In this document: in pieces, positions 44,227 to 51,686 of the stretch
How the letters are laid out: each line of letters starts with the position of its first letter
Position numbering within the stretch: the stretch's first letter is position 1
NCBI GenBank assembly: GCA_963763015.1
Contig: CAVXML010000010.1
Coordinates: 106,460-170,459, forward strand
Source of the DNA: Fodinibacter sp963763015
GTDB lineage: Bacteria > Actinomycetota > Actinomycetes > Actinomycetales > Dermatophilaceae
DNA length: 64,000 bases
Direction of reading: 5' to 3'
Translations under genes and position numbers: made by a program
The notes under the pieces: generated by a model
Database searches by the model: none
What the model saw: only the letters and a program-made list of their open reading frames with translations
Told to the model about the DNA's origin: nothing

Positions 44227-44840
44227 GCACGGGTCGCTCGCTGACCGACCTCCTCGCGGGCTACGAGGGCGGTGCCGCCGGCCTCACCGTCACCGAGGGA
44301 CTCGGCCCTGGGGAGGTGCTCGAGGCCGTCGACCTCGAGGCATGCCGGTTCGACGGCTGCGTGCTCGAGGGTGCCGTGCTGCGGGGGTGCACGTTCACGG
44401 ACTGCGTCTTCACCGGGTGCAACCTCTCGCGCGTCGACCTCGACGGGTCGCGCTTCGTCGACTGCCGGTTCGTGGAGTGCAAGGCGCTGGCGGTGGTGTG
44501 GAGCCGCGCCGCGCCGGCACCGCTGTCGGTGCGGCCGTGGGACCTCGAGCGGTGTCGCCTGGACCTCGCGTCCTTCCAGGAGGGTCCGGTCAACGGCAGC
44601 CGCCTGGTCGACTGCTCGCTGCGGGAGGCCGACTTCGCCGGGGCCGACTGCCGTGACGTCGACTTCGCCGGCAGCGACCTGACGGGAGCCGTCTTCGTCG
44701 GCACGGACCTGCGCGGAGCGAGCCTCGTCGGGGCCACCGGGTACGCCTTCGACCCTGCGCAGAACCGGGTACGGGGCCTACGACTCGGCGCGGCGGACGC
44801 GGCGGGGCTGCTGCTCGCCATGGGGATGCTGCTGGACTGA
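44223..44840 (+). CDS. Pentapeptide-repeat protein (Qnr-like layout)
   Basis: 205 residues forming right-handed pentapeptide-repeat helices: CRFDGCVLEGAVLRGCTFTDC in the N-terminal block, then DCSLREADFAGADCRDVDFAGSDLTGAVFVGTDLRGASLVG. A non-repeat segment (about 83-110) interrupts them, and FDPAQNRVRGLRLGAADAAGLLLAMGMLLD closes the protein. Two coils with an interruption and a C-terminal helix resemble Qnr/MfpA-type DNA-mimics that protect gyrase, but many pentapeptide proteins have other or unknown roles. It is translationally coupled to rpe (GTGA), an unexplained pairing. Confidence 0.85.
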   Translation: MSTGRSLTDLLAGYEGGAAGLTVTEGLGPGEVLEAVDLEACRFDGCVLEGAVLRGCTFTDCVFTGCNLSRVDLDGSRFVDCRFVECKALAVVWSRAAPAPLSVRPWDLERCRLDLASFQEGPVNGSRLVDCSLREADFAGADCRDVDFAGSDLTGAVFVGTDLRGASLVGATGYAFDPAQNRVRGLRLGAADAAGLLLAMGMLLD

Positions 44841-44916
44841 GCGAGGAGGAGCGGTGAGGGAGCGCACACCGCGACGAGCCTGTCCATGCGGCCCGCCCTG
44901 CGGCATACTTGCGGTC

Positions 44917-45043
44917 ACGTGCTCCGGGGTCGGTGAAACTCCGAGCCGGCGGTGACAGTCCGCGACCCGACCGCAGCCAGCGGCCGGTTGACCTGGTGGA
45001 ACTCCAGGACCGACGGTGAAAGTCCGGATGGTAGGAAGCACGT
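44917..45043 (+). promoter_or_regulatory. FMN riboswitch (RFN element)
   Basis: The conserved RFN core is readable in order: GGGGTCGGTGAAACTCC, GCCGGCGGTGACAGTCCGCG, GGTGGAACTCC, GACCGACGGTGAAAGTCCGG and ATGGTAGGAAG. The closing P1 stem pairs ACGTGCT (44917-44923) with AGCACGT (45037-45043). A CATACT box at 44904-44909 suggests transcription begins about at the riboswitch edge. About 100 nt of expression platform lead to ribM; I see no U-tract terminator, so control is probably translational, closing when FMN is plentiful. Confidence 0.95.
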
Positions 45044-45146
45044 ACGACGGGCCTGTCGGCGGTCATGGACCCCCGGCGCGCCCGTGGTGCTCGGTCCCCG
45101 GAGTTCGTCCGAGAAGCACAACGAACCCGAAGGACGAACACCTCTC

Positions 45147-45911
45147 ATGATCACCCTCGTCGCGGCCACCGATGCGTCGCAGAACGTCTTCCAGCAGGTC
45201 ATCGACGCCGCCATCCCCATCGGCCCCTACGAGCTGCACTGGCTCGAGCTGATCGGCGTCACGATCGGCATCGCCTCCGCGTGGCTAGGCATGAAACGCC
45301 TCGTCTGGGCGTGGCCCGTCGGCATCGTGGCCAACATCATGCTCTTCTTCGTCTACATCGGCGCCGCCTTCGGCGCGGACGAGCGGATCCCCCTGTTCGG
45401 CCAGTCCGGACGCCAGGTCTTCTTCATCCTCGTCAGCATCTACGGGTGGGCCCGGTGGTCGCAGCAGCGACGGGCCGTCGGCGCGCCGAGCGACGCACCG
45501 GCGATCGTGCCGCGCTGGATGACGAACCGCGAGCGGCTCGCCCTCGTCGCCTTCTGGCTCCTGGGCACGGTCGTCATGCACGAGGTCTTCGTGGCCCTGT
45601 GGGAGCTCTCGCCCAACCCGTTCTTCACCCCGCAATGGTGGTTCTACTGGTGCGACGCGTGGATCTTCGTCGGCTCCATCGTCGCGACCTACGCGATGGC
45701 CCGGGGCTGGAACGAGTTCTGGCTGGCCTGGATCGGCGTCGACCTCGTCGGCGTGCCGCTCGGCTTCGCGACCGGCTACGTGCCCACCGCGGTGATGTAC
45801 ATCTTCTACGGTGCCTTCGTGCTGTACGGCTTCACGCAGTGGGTGAAGGTGACCCGGGCCGAGGAGGCGAAGGTGGCCGAGGGGCCGCCGGAGCCTGCTC
45901 GGGTCCGCTGA
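45147..45911 (+). CDS. ribM: Riboflavin transporter, PnuC family (RibM/PnuX)
   Basis: 254-residue membrane protein with about seven to eight helices and the PnuC-family pattern (ELHWLELIGVTIGIASAWLGMKRLVWAWPVGIVANIMLFFVYIG, FILVSIYGWARW). PnuC proteins carry nicotinamide riboside, but members preceded by an FMN riboswitch in Corynebacterium and Streptomyces import riboflavin by facilitated diffusion. The riboswitch directly upstream supports that assignment here. ATG 45147 has GAAGGA about 12 nt upstream, a long spacing. Ends at a strong hairpin. Confidence 0.92.
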   Translation: MITLVAATDASQNVFQQVIDAAIPIGPYELHWLELIGVTIGIASAWLGMKRLVWAWPVGIVANIMLFFVYIGAAFGADERIPLFGQSGRQVFFILVSIYGWARWSQQRRAVGAPSDAPAIVPRWMTNRERLALVAFWLLGTVVMHEVFVALWELSPNPFFTPQWWFYWCDAWIFVGSIVATYAMARGWNEFWLAWIGVDLVGVPLGFATGYVPTAVMYIFYGAFVLYGFTQWVKVTRAEEAKVAEGPPEPARVR

Positions 45912-45931
45912 CACCGTCGAGAGCCGACCAG

Positions 45932-45961
45932 CGGGGGCGAGGGGACCTCTCCTCGCCCCCG
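45932..45961 (+). terminator. Terminator hairpin of ribM abutting the hisE promoter
   Basis: CGGGGGCGAGG (45932-45942) pairs with CCTCGCCCCCG (45951-45961) over 11 bp with an 8-nt loop. The next base begins TACGCT, the hisE -10 box, the same arrangement as between metK and priA. Confidence 0.75.
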
Positions 45962-45967
45962 TACGCT
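45962..45967 (+). promoter_or_regulatory. Probable leaderless promoter -10 box (TACGCT) of hisE-hisG
   Basis: TACGCT is 8 nt from GTG 45976. No ribosome site lies between, consistent with a leaderless transcript for hisE. Confidence 0.55.
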
Positions 45968-45975
45968 TGTCGCTC

Positions 45976-46239
45976 GTGAAGACGTTCGACGCCCTGTATG
46001 CCGAGCTGGCCGAGAAGGCTCGAACCCGCCCGGAGGGGTCGGGGACGGTGGCGGCCCTCGACGCAGGCGTCCACGCCATCGGCAAGAAGGTGGTCGAGGA
46101 GGCCGCCGAGGTGTGGATGGCCGCGGAGCACGAGGGCGCCGAGCGCACCGCCGAGGAGATCAGCCAGCTGCTGTACCACCTCCAGGTGCTCATGCTGGCC
46201 TCCGACATCGCTCCGGACGACGTCTACCGCCATCTCTGA
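45976..46239 (+). CDS. hisE: Phosphoribosyl-ATP pyrophosphohydrolase
   Basis: 87-residue all-helical MazG-like enzyme removing pyrophosphate from phosphoribosyl-ATP, step two of histidine synthesis. The active-site helices are HAIGKKVVEEAAEVWMAAEHEG and ERTAEEISQLLYHLQVLMLA. It is separate from hisI (at 52.4 kb), as usual in actinobacteria. GTG 45976 gives the family N-terminus (KTFDALYAELAEKA); a TTG at 45967 is possible but overlaps the -10 box. hisG follows after 49 bp. Confidence 0.95.
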   Translation: MKTFDALYAELAEKARTRPEGSGTVAALDAGVHAIGKKVVEEAAEVWMAAEHEGAERTAEEISQLLYHLQVLMLASDIAPDDVYRHL

Positions 46240-46288
46240 CACCTGCACCGCCCCGCTGCGCCCGACCCGAACCGAGGACCTGGATCCC

Positions 46289-47134
46289 ATGCTGCGCATC
46301 GCCGTTCCCAACAAGGGCTCGCTCGCCGACCCAGCGGCCGCCATGCTCCGCGAGGCGGGGTACCGCGTCCGCCGCGACCCGAAGGAGCTCATCGTCGTCG
46401 ACGCCGACAACGGCGTCGAGCTGTTCTACCTCCGCCCGCGGGACATCGCCGTCTACGTCGGGTCGGGAACGGTCGACTGCGGCATCACCGGCCGCGACCT
46501 GCTGCTCGACTCCAGCTCGGCCGCGGTCGAGGTGATGGGCCTGGGGTTCGGCGCCTCCACCTTCCGGTATGCCGCCCGCCCCGGCACGGCGTCGGCGCTG
46601 GCCGACGTGGCGGGTCACCGGGTGGCCACGAGCTACCCGGGTCTGGTCGAGAAACACCTCGCCGACCACGGGGTGGCCGCCCCGGTGGTGCGCCTCGACG
46701 GTGCCGTCGAGACGGCGATCACGCTGGGGGTCGCGGACGTCATCGCGGACGTCGTGGAGACCGGGGCGACCCTGCGCTCGCAGGGGCTGGAGGTCTTCGG
46801 GGAGCCGATCCTTCGCAGCGAGGCCGTGCTCGTCCGCCGGGACGGGAGCGAGGAGAAGGCCGGTATCGAGATCCTGCGCCGGCGCCTCCTCGGCGTCGTG
46901 ACCGCGAGGCACTACGTGATGCTCGACTACGACGTCCCGGCCACGCTCGTCGACGACGCCTGCGCCATCACACCGGGGCTGGAGTCTCCCACCGTCTCAC
47001 CGCTCCAGAACCCCGAGTGGTTCGCGGTCCGGGCGATGGTTCCCCGAACCAGCACGAACGCCGTCATGGACGAGCTCTACGACCTCGGCGCACGCGCCAT
47101 CCTCGTGACCGACATCATCGCGTGCCGCCTGTGA
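46289..47134 (+). CDS. hisG: ATP phosphoribosyltransferase, long form
   Basis: 281-residue first enzyme of histidine synthesis, joining ATP and PRPP. The two-lobed catalytic part (LRIAVPNKGSLADPAAAML, GSGTVDCGITGRDLL) includes the PRPP loop DVIADVVETGATLRSQGL. A C-terminal ACT-like domain of about 75 residues (SPTVSPLQNPEWFAVRAMV) makes this the long, histidine-inhibited hexameric form that needs no HisZ. ATG 46289 follows GAGGA. The stop overlaps the PH-protein gene (GTGA). Confidence 0.97.
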   Translation: MLRIAVPNKGSLADPAAAMLREAGYRVRRDPKELIVVDADNGVELFYLRPRDIAVYVGSGTVDCGITGRDLLLDSSSAAVEVMGLGFGASTFRYAARPGTASALADVAGHRVATSYPGLVEKHLADHGVAAPVVRLDGAVETAITLGVADVIADVVETGATLRSQGLEVFGEPILRSEAVLVRRDGSEEKAGIEILRRRLLGVVTARHYVMLDYDVPATLVDDACAITPGLESPTVSPLQNPEWFAVRAMVPRTSTNAVMDELYDLGARAILVTDIIACRL

Positions 47135-47604
47135 GTGACGGCGCCGACGGCGCCGACCGTGTCGGCGCCCCGGCCGACGCGCCCTTCCGGCCGCGACGGG
47201 GCCGTGTCCTGCCCCTGGGCATGGCGGCGGTGACGCTGGTGGTCTGTGCCGCCGTCGCGGTCGCCATGGGCGGAACGGGTCTCTGGCGACTCGGCGACCA
47301 GCTCGCCCTGGTGGGCCTGGGCGTGGCCCTTGCCGCGTTCCTCCTGCGCTATGCGAGCATCCGTGCCGTGCCCGACGGCGACGCGCTGGTCGTCCGCAAC
47401 CTCGTCGTCACCCGCAGGGTGCTGTGGGAGGAGGTCGTCGAGGTGCGGTTCCCGGACGGCGCACCCTGGGTCAGCCTCGAGCTCGACGACACCGAGGAGC
47501 TGGCGGTCATGGCCATCCAGCGGGCCGACGGCGAGCGGGCCCGGGCCGAGGCCCGCCGCCTCGCGCGGCTCGTCGCCGACCACCGTCGGTCGGCGAGGGC
47601 TTGA
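47131..47604 (+). CDS. PH-domain membrane protein
   Basis: 157 residues: an N-terminal charged region, two membrane helices (VLPLGMAAVTLVVCAAVAVAMGG and LALVGLGVALAAFLLRYASI), then a bacterial PH-like beta domain (VPDGDALVVRNLVVTRRVLWEEVVEVRFPDGAPWVSLELDD). Genes of this type commonly follow hisG in actinobacteria. I know of no role in histidine synthesis, so the link is positional. GTG 47131 overlaps hisG. The TGA stop lies within the ArsR promoter -35 TTGACG. Confidence 0.82.
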   Translation: MSDGADGADRVGAPADAPFRPRRGRVLPLGMAAVTLVVCAAVAVAMGGTGLWRLGDQLALVGLGVALAAFLLRYASIRAVPDGDALVVRNLVVTRRVLWEEVVEVRFPDGAPWVSLELDDTEELAVMAIQRADGERARAEARRLARLVADHRRSARA

Positions 47605-47637
47605 CGGCATCCATCGTGTGTGACTTATGATAAGTCA
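47601..47637 (+). promoter_or_regulatory. ArsR promoter with palindromic operator on the start codon
   Basis: TTGACG (47601-47606) and TATGAT (47626-47631) form a promoter with a 19-bp spacer. TGACTTAT-G-ATAAGTCA (47621-47637) is a perfect 8+1+8 palindrome that covers the -10 box and ends on the A of the ATG. Repressor bound here would block both polymerase and the start. This is the expected autoregulatory site for the ArsR protein that follows. Confidence 0.75.
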
Positions 47638-47948
47638 TGGCCGATGAAGCACGTGTCCTCGACGCGCTGGGTGACCCCACCCGGCGTACCGTCCTCGAGC
47701 TCCTGCGCGGAGGGGAGCGGAGCGTCCGCGAGCTGACCGACGCGACGGGAGTGAGCCAGCCCGCCGTCTCACAGCACCTGCGAGTGCTCCGGGAGGCGGG
47801 GCTGGTCACGGTGCGGCCCGTGGGGACGCGGCGGCTGCACCGCGTCGACCTCGACGGGCTGAGCGGCCTGCGAGCCTGGGTCGACGGCTTCTGGGACGAC
47901 GCCCTCGACGCGTTCGTGTCGCACGTGGAGGATGGTGACGCGTCATGA
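47637..47948 (+). CDS. ArsR-family transcriptional regulator
   Basis: 103-residue winged-helix repressor. VLDALGDPTRRTVLELLRGGERSVRELTDATGVSQPAVSQHLRVLREAGLVTVRPVGTRRLHRVD is the classic ArsR/SmtB core with recognition helix SQPAVSQHLRVL. There is no metal-binding cysteine pair, so it is of the type that partners SRPBCC/AHSA1 genes rather than a metal sensor. Coupled to its neighbour by ATGA. Probably represses its own operon through the palindrome at 47621-47637; the inducer is unknown. Confidence 0.92.
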   Translation: MADEARVLDALGDPTRRTVLELLRGGERSVRELTDATGVSQPAVSQHLRVLREAGLVTVRPVGTRRLHRVDLDGLSGLRAWVDGFWDDALDAFVSHVEDGDAS

Positions 47949-48916
47949 CGGCCGACGGTGGACGAGCGCCGGTGCTGCGCTCCGCGTACGTCGCCAGGGA
48001 CATCGAGGAGGCCTTCGACGTCTTCACGCGGCTCATCGGTTCCTGGTGGCCCCTTCGGACGCACGGTGTCTTCGGCGACGGCTCGGGCGCCGTCTCGTTC
48101 GAGGACGGCCGCCTCGTCGAACGGGCGGTCGACGGGCGGCTCAGCATCTGGGGTGAGGTGCTCGCCTGGGAACCGCCATCGCGCATCGTCCTGACCTGGC
48201 ACCCGGGCCGCGAGAGCACCGACGCCTCGGAGGTCGAGGTCCGCTTCGCCTCGGACGGCGGTGGCACCCGGGTCGAGCTCGAGCACCGCGGCTGGGAGTC
48301 GTTCGGCGAGAGCGCGATGCTCCGACGGCGGACGTACGTCGGTCCCGGCGCGTGGGGGCACGTGCTCGACCACTTCGCCGACGGGGCGGAGGAGCGGCCG
48401 GAGCCGGTCGACCTCTCCCGCCTGGATGCGGCGTACGACGCGTTCTTCGAGGAGGCCGACCGGGGTGACTTCGGACCGCCGCCGGACGGGGAGTGGGACG
48501 CGAGCCAGGTGGTGGCGCACGTGGCACTCAACGACCTCGCGATGACGGCCGTCGCCCACTCGATCGTGGACGGGCGGCACGACCTGTCCTTCGGCAACGA
48601 GGTGTGCCAGGACCGCGACGTGCTCGGCGCCTTCGTCCGGGACTCCGGCGACTGGAACGAGCTGGTGTCCAGGGCCCGGGCCATCTCCGAGACGGCACGG
48701 GCGGCCACTGCACGGCTCGGCCGCGGCCGGCTCGCCACCACCGTCCACTGCCGCATGCTGCACGAGGGACAGGTCGTCCTCGACGAGCCGGTCCACTGGG
48801 GTCGGATCGCGGTTCACGCACAGGGCGCCGTGCACCTCCCGGCCCACACCGGCCAGCTGCGTGACCTCCGGCCCGGCCCGACCGCCCAGGCGTCGTCGTG
48901 GGCCGTCAGTCCCTGA
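47945..48916 (+). CDS. SRPBCC (AHSA1-like) protein with C-terminal DinB-like domain
   Basis: 323 residues. The N-terminal 150 form an AHSA1/SRPBCC hydrophobic-pocket domain (VARDIEEAFDVFTRLIGSWWP, RIVLTWHPGRESTDASEVEVRF, VELEHRGWESFG). Residues about 165-310 look like a DinB/maleylpyruvate-isomerase-type four-helix domain (WDASQVVAHVALNDLAMTAVAHSI, ATARLGRGRLATTVHCRMLHEG). The fusion with an ArsR partner suggests small-molecule sensing or detoxification, but no substrate can be named. The gene overlaps the convergent MFS gene by 11 bp. Confidence 0.8.
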   Translation: MTADGGRAPVLRSAYVARDIEEAFDVFTRLIGSWWPLRTHGVFGDGSGAVSFEDGRLVERAVDGRLSIWGEVLAWEPPSRIVLTWHPGRESTDASEVEVRFASDGGGTRVELEHRGWESFGESAMLRRRTYVGPGAWGHVLDHFADGAEERPEPVDLSRLDAAYDAFFEEADRGDFGPPPDGEWDASQVVAHVALNDLAMTAVAHSIVDGRHDLSFGNEVCQDRDVLGAFVRDSGDWNELVSRARAISETARAATARLGRGRLATTVHCRMLHEGQVVLDEPVHWGRIAVHAQGAVHLPAHTGQLRDLRPGPTAQASSWAVSP

Positions 48917-50123
48917 CCGAGCCGATGGGCGTGAGGGTGGGGCGCAGCCGGAGCGCGAAGTACAGCTGCGGCACCGCCACGAGGGTGAGGAGCGCCCAGA
49001 GTGCCGCGAAGCCGCCGGTGAGGTCCTCGACGGCGCCCATCGAGGCCGGGCCGAGCGACGCGATCGTGTAGCTCACGAGGAACGCCATCGCGGTGAGGCG
49101 CGCGCTGTCGACGGGGCGGGCGGCGAACCGCACGAGCAGGCCGAGTCCGAGGGCGAAGCACGCTCCCTGGCTCCCACCCACCATCACGACCCACACCCAG
49201 GGGACGAGGTCCGGGGCCAGCCAGATACCTGCCTGACCCGCCGCGCCGAGCAGGGTGGCACCCACGAGCAGGGTGCGGGCGTCGCCCACGTGGTCGAGCA
49301 GCGTGGGGCCGAGCAGACCGGAGACGAGCTGCGCGCCGGTGAAGGCCGCCATGAGCAGTCCTGCGTCCCGGGCGCTCCACCCGTGCGACTCGTACGTCGG
49401 TGCCAGCCAGGCGAGGGCGGAGTAGAACTGCCACGACTGGCAGGAGAGGTAGGCCGCGAGGAGCCATGCCGTGAGGCTGCGCCAGGGCAGCGCGTGCGAG
49501 ACGTCCACCGGCTGGGCGTCGCGGAGCGTGTGCCGACGCACGCCCCGGGCGACCGGTGCCCAGAGGAGCAGCCCCAGCAGGGCGAGGGGCGCCCACGCCC
49601 TCAGGGAGGCCGACCAACCGCCCAACGCGGCTGAGAGGGGCACCGCAGTGGCCGCGGCGACGCCGGCTCCCCCCATCATCGCCAGCATGGTCACCCCCGT
49701 GCCGAGGCCCGACCGGCGGGCCGGGAACACCGTCTTGACCACTCCGGGGAGGAGCGTTCCCGCCAGCGCGATTCCGGCACCCGCGACGACGGTCCCCGCG
49801 TACAGGGTCCACACCTGCCCGGAGCCCGACCCACGCACCACGAGCCCGGCCAGCACCAGCAGCAGCCCCGCCCCGACGGCGGTCGCCGAGCCCACCCGGC
49901 GGGCCGCTTGGACCGCCAGGGGCGCGAGCAGACCCATGCACAGCACCGGCACCGTGGTGAGCGCACCCATCCAGGCGCTCGACAGGCCGAGGTCCTCGCG
50001 GATCGTCTCCGCCAGCGGGGGAAGGCTCGCCATGAGCGTTCGGAGGTTGACCGCCACGAGCACGAGGGCGGCCACCACCAGCCACACACGAGGTGCCGAG
50101 GTACCGGAGGTGCGCTCAGCCAC
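48906..50123 (-). CDS. MFS transporter, cyanate/nitroimidazole (CynX/NimT) type
   Basis: 405-residue 12-helix major-facilitator protein. The N-half starts WLVVAALVLVAVNLRTLMASLPPLAETIREDLGLSSAWMGALTTVPVLCMGLLAPLA, a segment typical of the CynX/NimT/YycB group, with G-rich helix 4 (GAGIALAGTLLPGVVK). Members export or import small anions or drugs; the substrate is unknown. GTG 50123 overlaps the upstream kinase gene by 8 bp, so the two form a leftward operon. Confidence 0.88.
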   Translation of the reverse strand: MAERTSGTSAPRVWLVVAALVLVAVNLRTLMASLPPLAETIREDLGLSSAWMGALTTVPVLCMGLLAPLAVQAARRVGSATAVGAGLLLVLAGLVVRGSGSGQVWTLYAGTVVAGAGIALAGTLLPGVVKTVFPARRSGLGTGVTMLAMMGGAGVAAATAVPLSAALGGWSASLRAWAPLALLGLLLWAPVARGVRRHTLRDAQPVDVSHALPWRSLTAWLLAAYLSCQSWQFYSALAWLAPTYESHGWSARDAGLLMAAFTGAQLVSGLLGPTLLDHVGDARTLLVGATLLGAAGQAGIWLAPDLVPWVWVVMVGGSQGACFALGLGLLVRFAARPVDSARLTAMAFLVSYTIASLGPASMGAVEDLTGGFAALWALLTLVAVPQLYFALRLRPTLTPIGSVRD

Positions 50124-50721
50124 CTGTCGTCCGGAGCACGACGTGGGCGTGGTCCCGGGGGTGGGTCACGGTGTACACGGCATCCTCCTGCGCGGCCCAG
50201 TGGTCCCAGTGGGGTGCGAACAGCTCACCGTCCCGCGCAAGGGCCCGCTCGCGGCGCAGCGCCGCGGGAGCGTCGACCCAGATCCGCACCGCGGCGTACA
50301 GCACCGCTGGGGGGACGAGCGCGCCGCACCCGTCGAGCACCAGGTGGGTCGACGGCTCGACCCGCCGGGCCGGCCCGGGCCGCTCGCGGACCCAGTCCCA
50401 CGTGGGGTACGTCGCGCGCGTCCCTCGGGCGAGCGGGACGAGCACGTGCTCGGTGGCCAGCGCGACGCCCGCCGCGAGGCCGTCCCAGCCGGGGAAGACG
50501 TCGTCCAGGTGCACCACGGGGCACCCGAGGGCCTCGCCGACGGCGGTGGCCAGCACCGTCTTCCCCGACCCGCTGCGCCCGTCGACGCCCACGACGACCG
50601 TGCCGCCCGCGAGCGGGGTGGCCGCCCGGGCCATGGCGACGACGACCGCCACGTGCGCCGGATCGGCGTGGACGGCTCGCGCTCCGGCATCCCGCGTGCG
50701 CTCGGCCGGCGGGAGGGGCAT
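50116..50721 (-). CDS. P-loop nucleoside/uridine kinase-like protein
   Basis: 201-residue P-loop protein with Walker A in VVVGVDGRSGSGKTVLATAV (about residues 31-45), VVHLDDVFPGWDGLA in the place of the acceptor-site DDF of uridine kinases, and a lid-like RVEPSTHLVLDGCGAL. It resembles the uridine kinase-like ATP-binding proteins of actinobacteria; true uridine phosphorylation is inference. ATG 50721 is predicted leaderless from TAGAGT at 50734-50729. Divergent from hisF with 34 bp between start codons. Confidence 0.82.
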   Translation of the reverse strand: MPLPPAERTRDAGARAVHADPAHVAVVVAMARAATPLAGGTVVVGVDGRSGSGKTVLATAVGEALGCPVVHLDDVFPGWDGLAAGVALATEHVLVPLARGTRATYPTWDWVRERPGPARRVEPSTHLVLDGCGALVPPAVLYAAVRIWVDAPAALRRERALARDGELFAPHWDHWAAQEDAVYTVTHPRDHAHVVLRTTGG

Positions 50722-50728
50722 GGCCGTC

Positions 50729-50748
50729 ACTCTAGTGCTGGCTACATT
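50729..50748. promoter_or_regulatory. Divergent leaderless promoters of kinase and hisF
   Basis: On the minus strand TAGAGT (50734-50729) is 7 nt from ATG 50721. On the plus strand TACATT (50743-50748) is 7 nt from ATG 50756. Both -10 boxes fit in a 34-bp gap with 8 bp between them, so polymerase binding at one site should exclude the other. Confidence 0.6.
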
Positions 50749-50755
50749 GGGCCCC

Positions 50756-51529
50756 ATGTCCGTGGCCGTCCGCGTCATCCCCTGCCTCGACGTCGACGAC
50801 GGCCGGGTCGTGAAGGGCGTCAACTTCGAGAACCTGCGCGACGCCGGCGACCCGGTGGACCTGGCCCGTGGCTACGGCGAGCAGGGCGCCGACGAGCTCA
50901 CCTTCCTCGACGTCACCGCCAGCAGCGGCGACCGGGCGACCATGTACGACGTCGTCGCGCGGACGGCGGAGGAGGTCTTCATCCCCCTGACCGTTGGTGG
51001 TGGCGTGCGCACGGTCGACGACGTCGACCGGCTCCTGCGCGCGGGCGCCGACAAGGTGGGGGTCAACACCGCCGCCATCGCGAGGCCCGAGCTCATCGAG
51101 GAGACGGCCGAGCGGTTCGGCTCCCAGGTCCTCGTGCTGTCCGCCGACGTGCGTCGCCGGCGCGACGCCTCGGGCCGGCCGTCCGGAGGCTTCGAGGTGA
51201 CGACCCATGGTGGGCGCAGCCGCACCGGCATCGACGCCGTCGAGTGGTGCGCCCGCGCCGCGGAGCTGGGCGCCGGCGAGATCCTGCTCAACTCCATGGA
51301 CGCCGACGGCACCAAGGACGGCTTCGACGTCGAGCTCATCGGGCTGGTCCGGCGAGAGGTGCGCGTGCCCATCATCGCGAGCGGGGGGGCGGGTGCCCTC
51401 GAGCACTTCGCGCCCGCGGTCAGGGCCGGTGCGGATGCCGTCCTCGCCGCCACGGTCTTCCACTTCGGCGAGCTGACCATCGAGCAGGTGAAGGCAGCCC
51501 TCCGCGAGGACGGCCATCCGGTGCGCTGA
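50756..51529 (+). CDS. hisF: Imidazole glycerol phosphate synthase cyclase subunit
   Basis: 257-residue TIM barrel that, with HisH (not in the window), makes imidazole-glycerol phosphate and AICAR. The duplicated half-barrel signatures VIPCLDVDDGRVVKGVNF and GAGEILLNSMDADGTKDGFD bear the two catalytic Asp residues; VGGGVRTVDDVDRLL and ASGGAGALEHF bind phosphate. ATG 50756 gives the family N-terminus. The his genes here are scattered (hisE-G, hisF, hisI) rather than in one operon. Confidence 0.97.
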   Translation: MSVAVRVIPCLDVDDGRVVKGVNFENLRDAGDPVDLARGYGEQGADELTFLDVTASSGDRATMYDVVARTAEEVFIPLTVGGGVRTVDDVDRLLRAGADKVGVNTAAIARPELIEETAERFGSQVLVLSADVRRRRDASGRPSGGFEVTTHGGRSRTGIDAVEWCARAAELGAGEILLNSMDADGTKDGFDVELIGLVRREVRVPIIASGGAGALEHFAPAVRAGADAVLAATVFHFGELTIEQVKAALREDGHPVR

Positions 51530-51674
51530 CTCCACGACAGGACCACGGTGCGCTCCCCGGATGCGTGTGAGGACCGCGCGTCATGGCACCACTGCCCACA
51601 TACTCCCGGGGCCCGACCCGTCGAACCTCGGCCGCACCGCCGTCGAAGGTCGGGACTCCACCGCCTCGGCGCCC

Positions 51675-51680
51675 TAGGCT
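51675..51680 (+). promoter_or_regulatory. Probable leaderless promoter -10 box (TAGGCT) of the Pr6Pr gene
   Basis: TAGGCT ends 6 nt before GTG 51687. It is the only clear promoter-like site ahead of the hisI-trp gene run, although hisI follows after a 4-bp gap and could depend on it. Confidence 0.5.
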
Positions 51681-51686
51681 CCCGGC

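Noticed and set aside
51612..51654. Hairpin CCCGACC/GGTCGGG after hisF as a terminator
   Set aside because: Only 7 bp with a 29-nt loop, expected by chance at this base composition.
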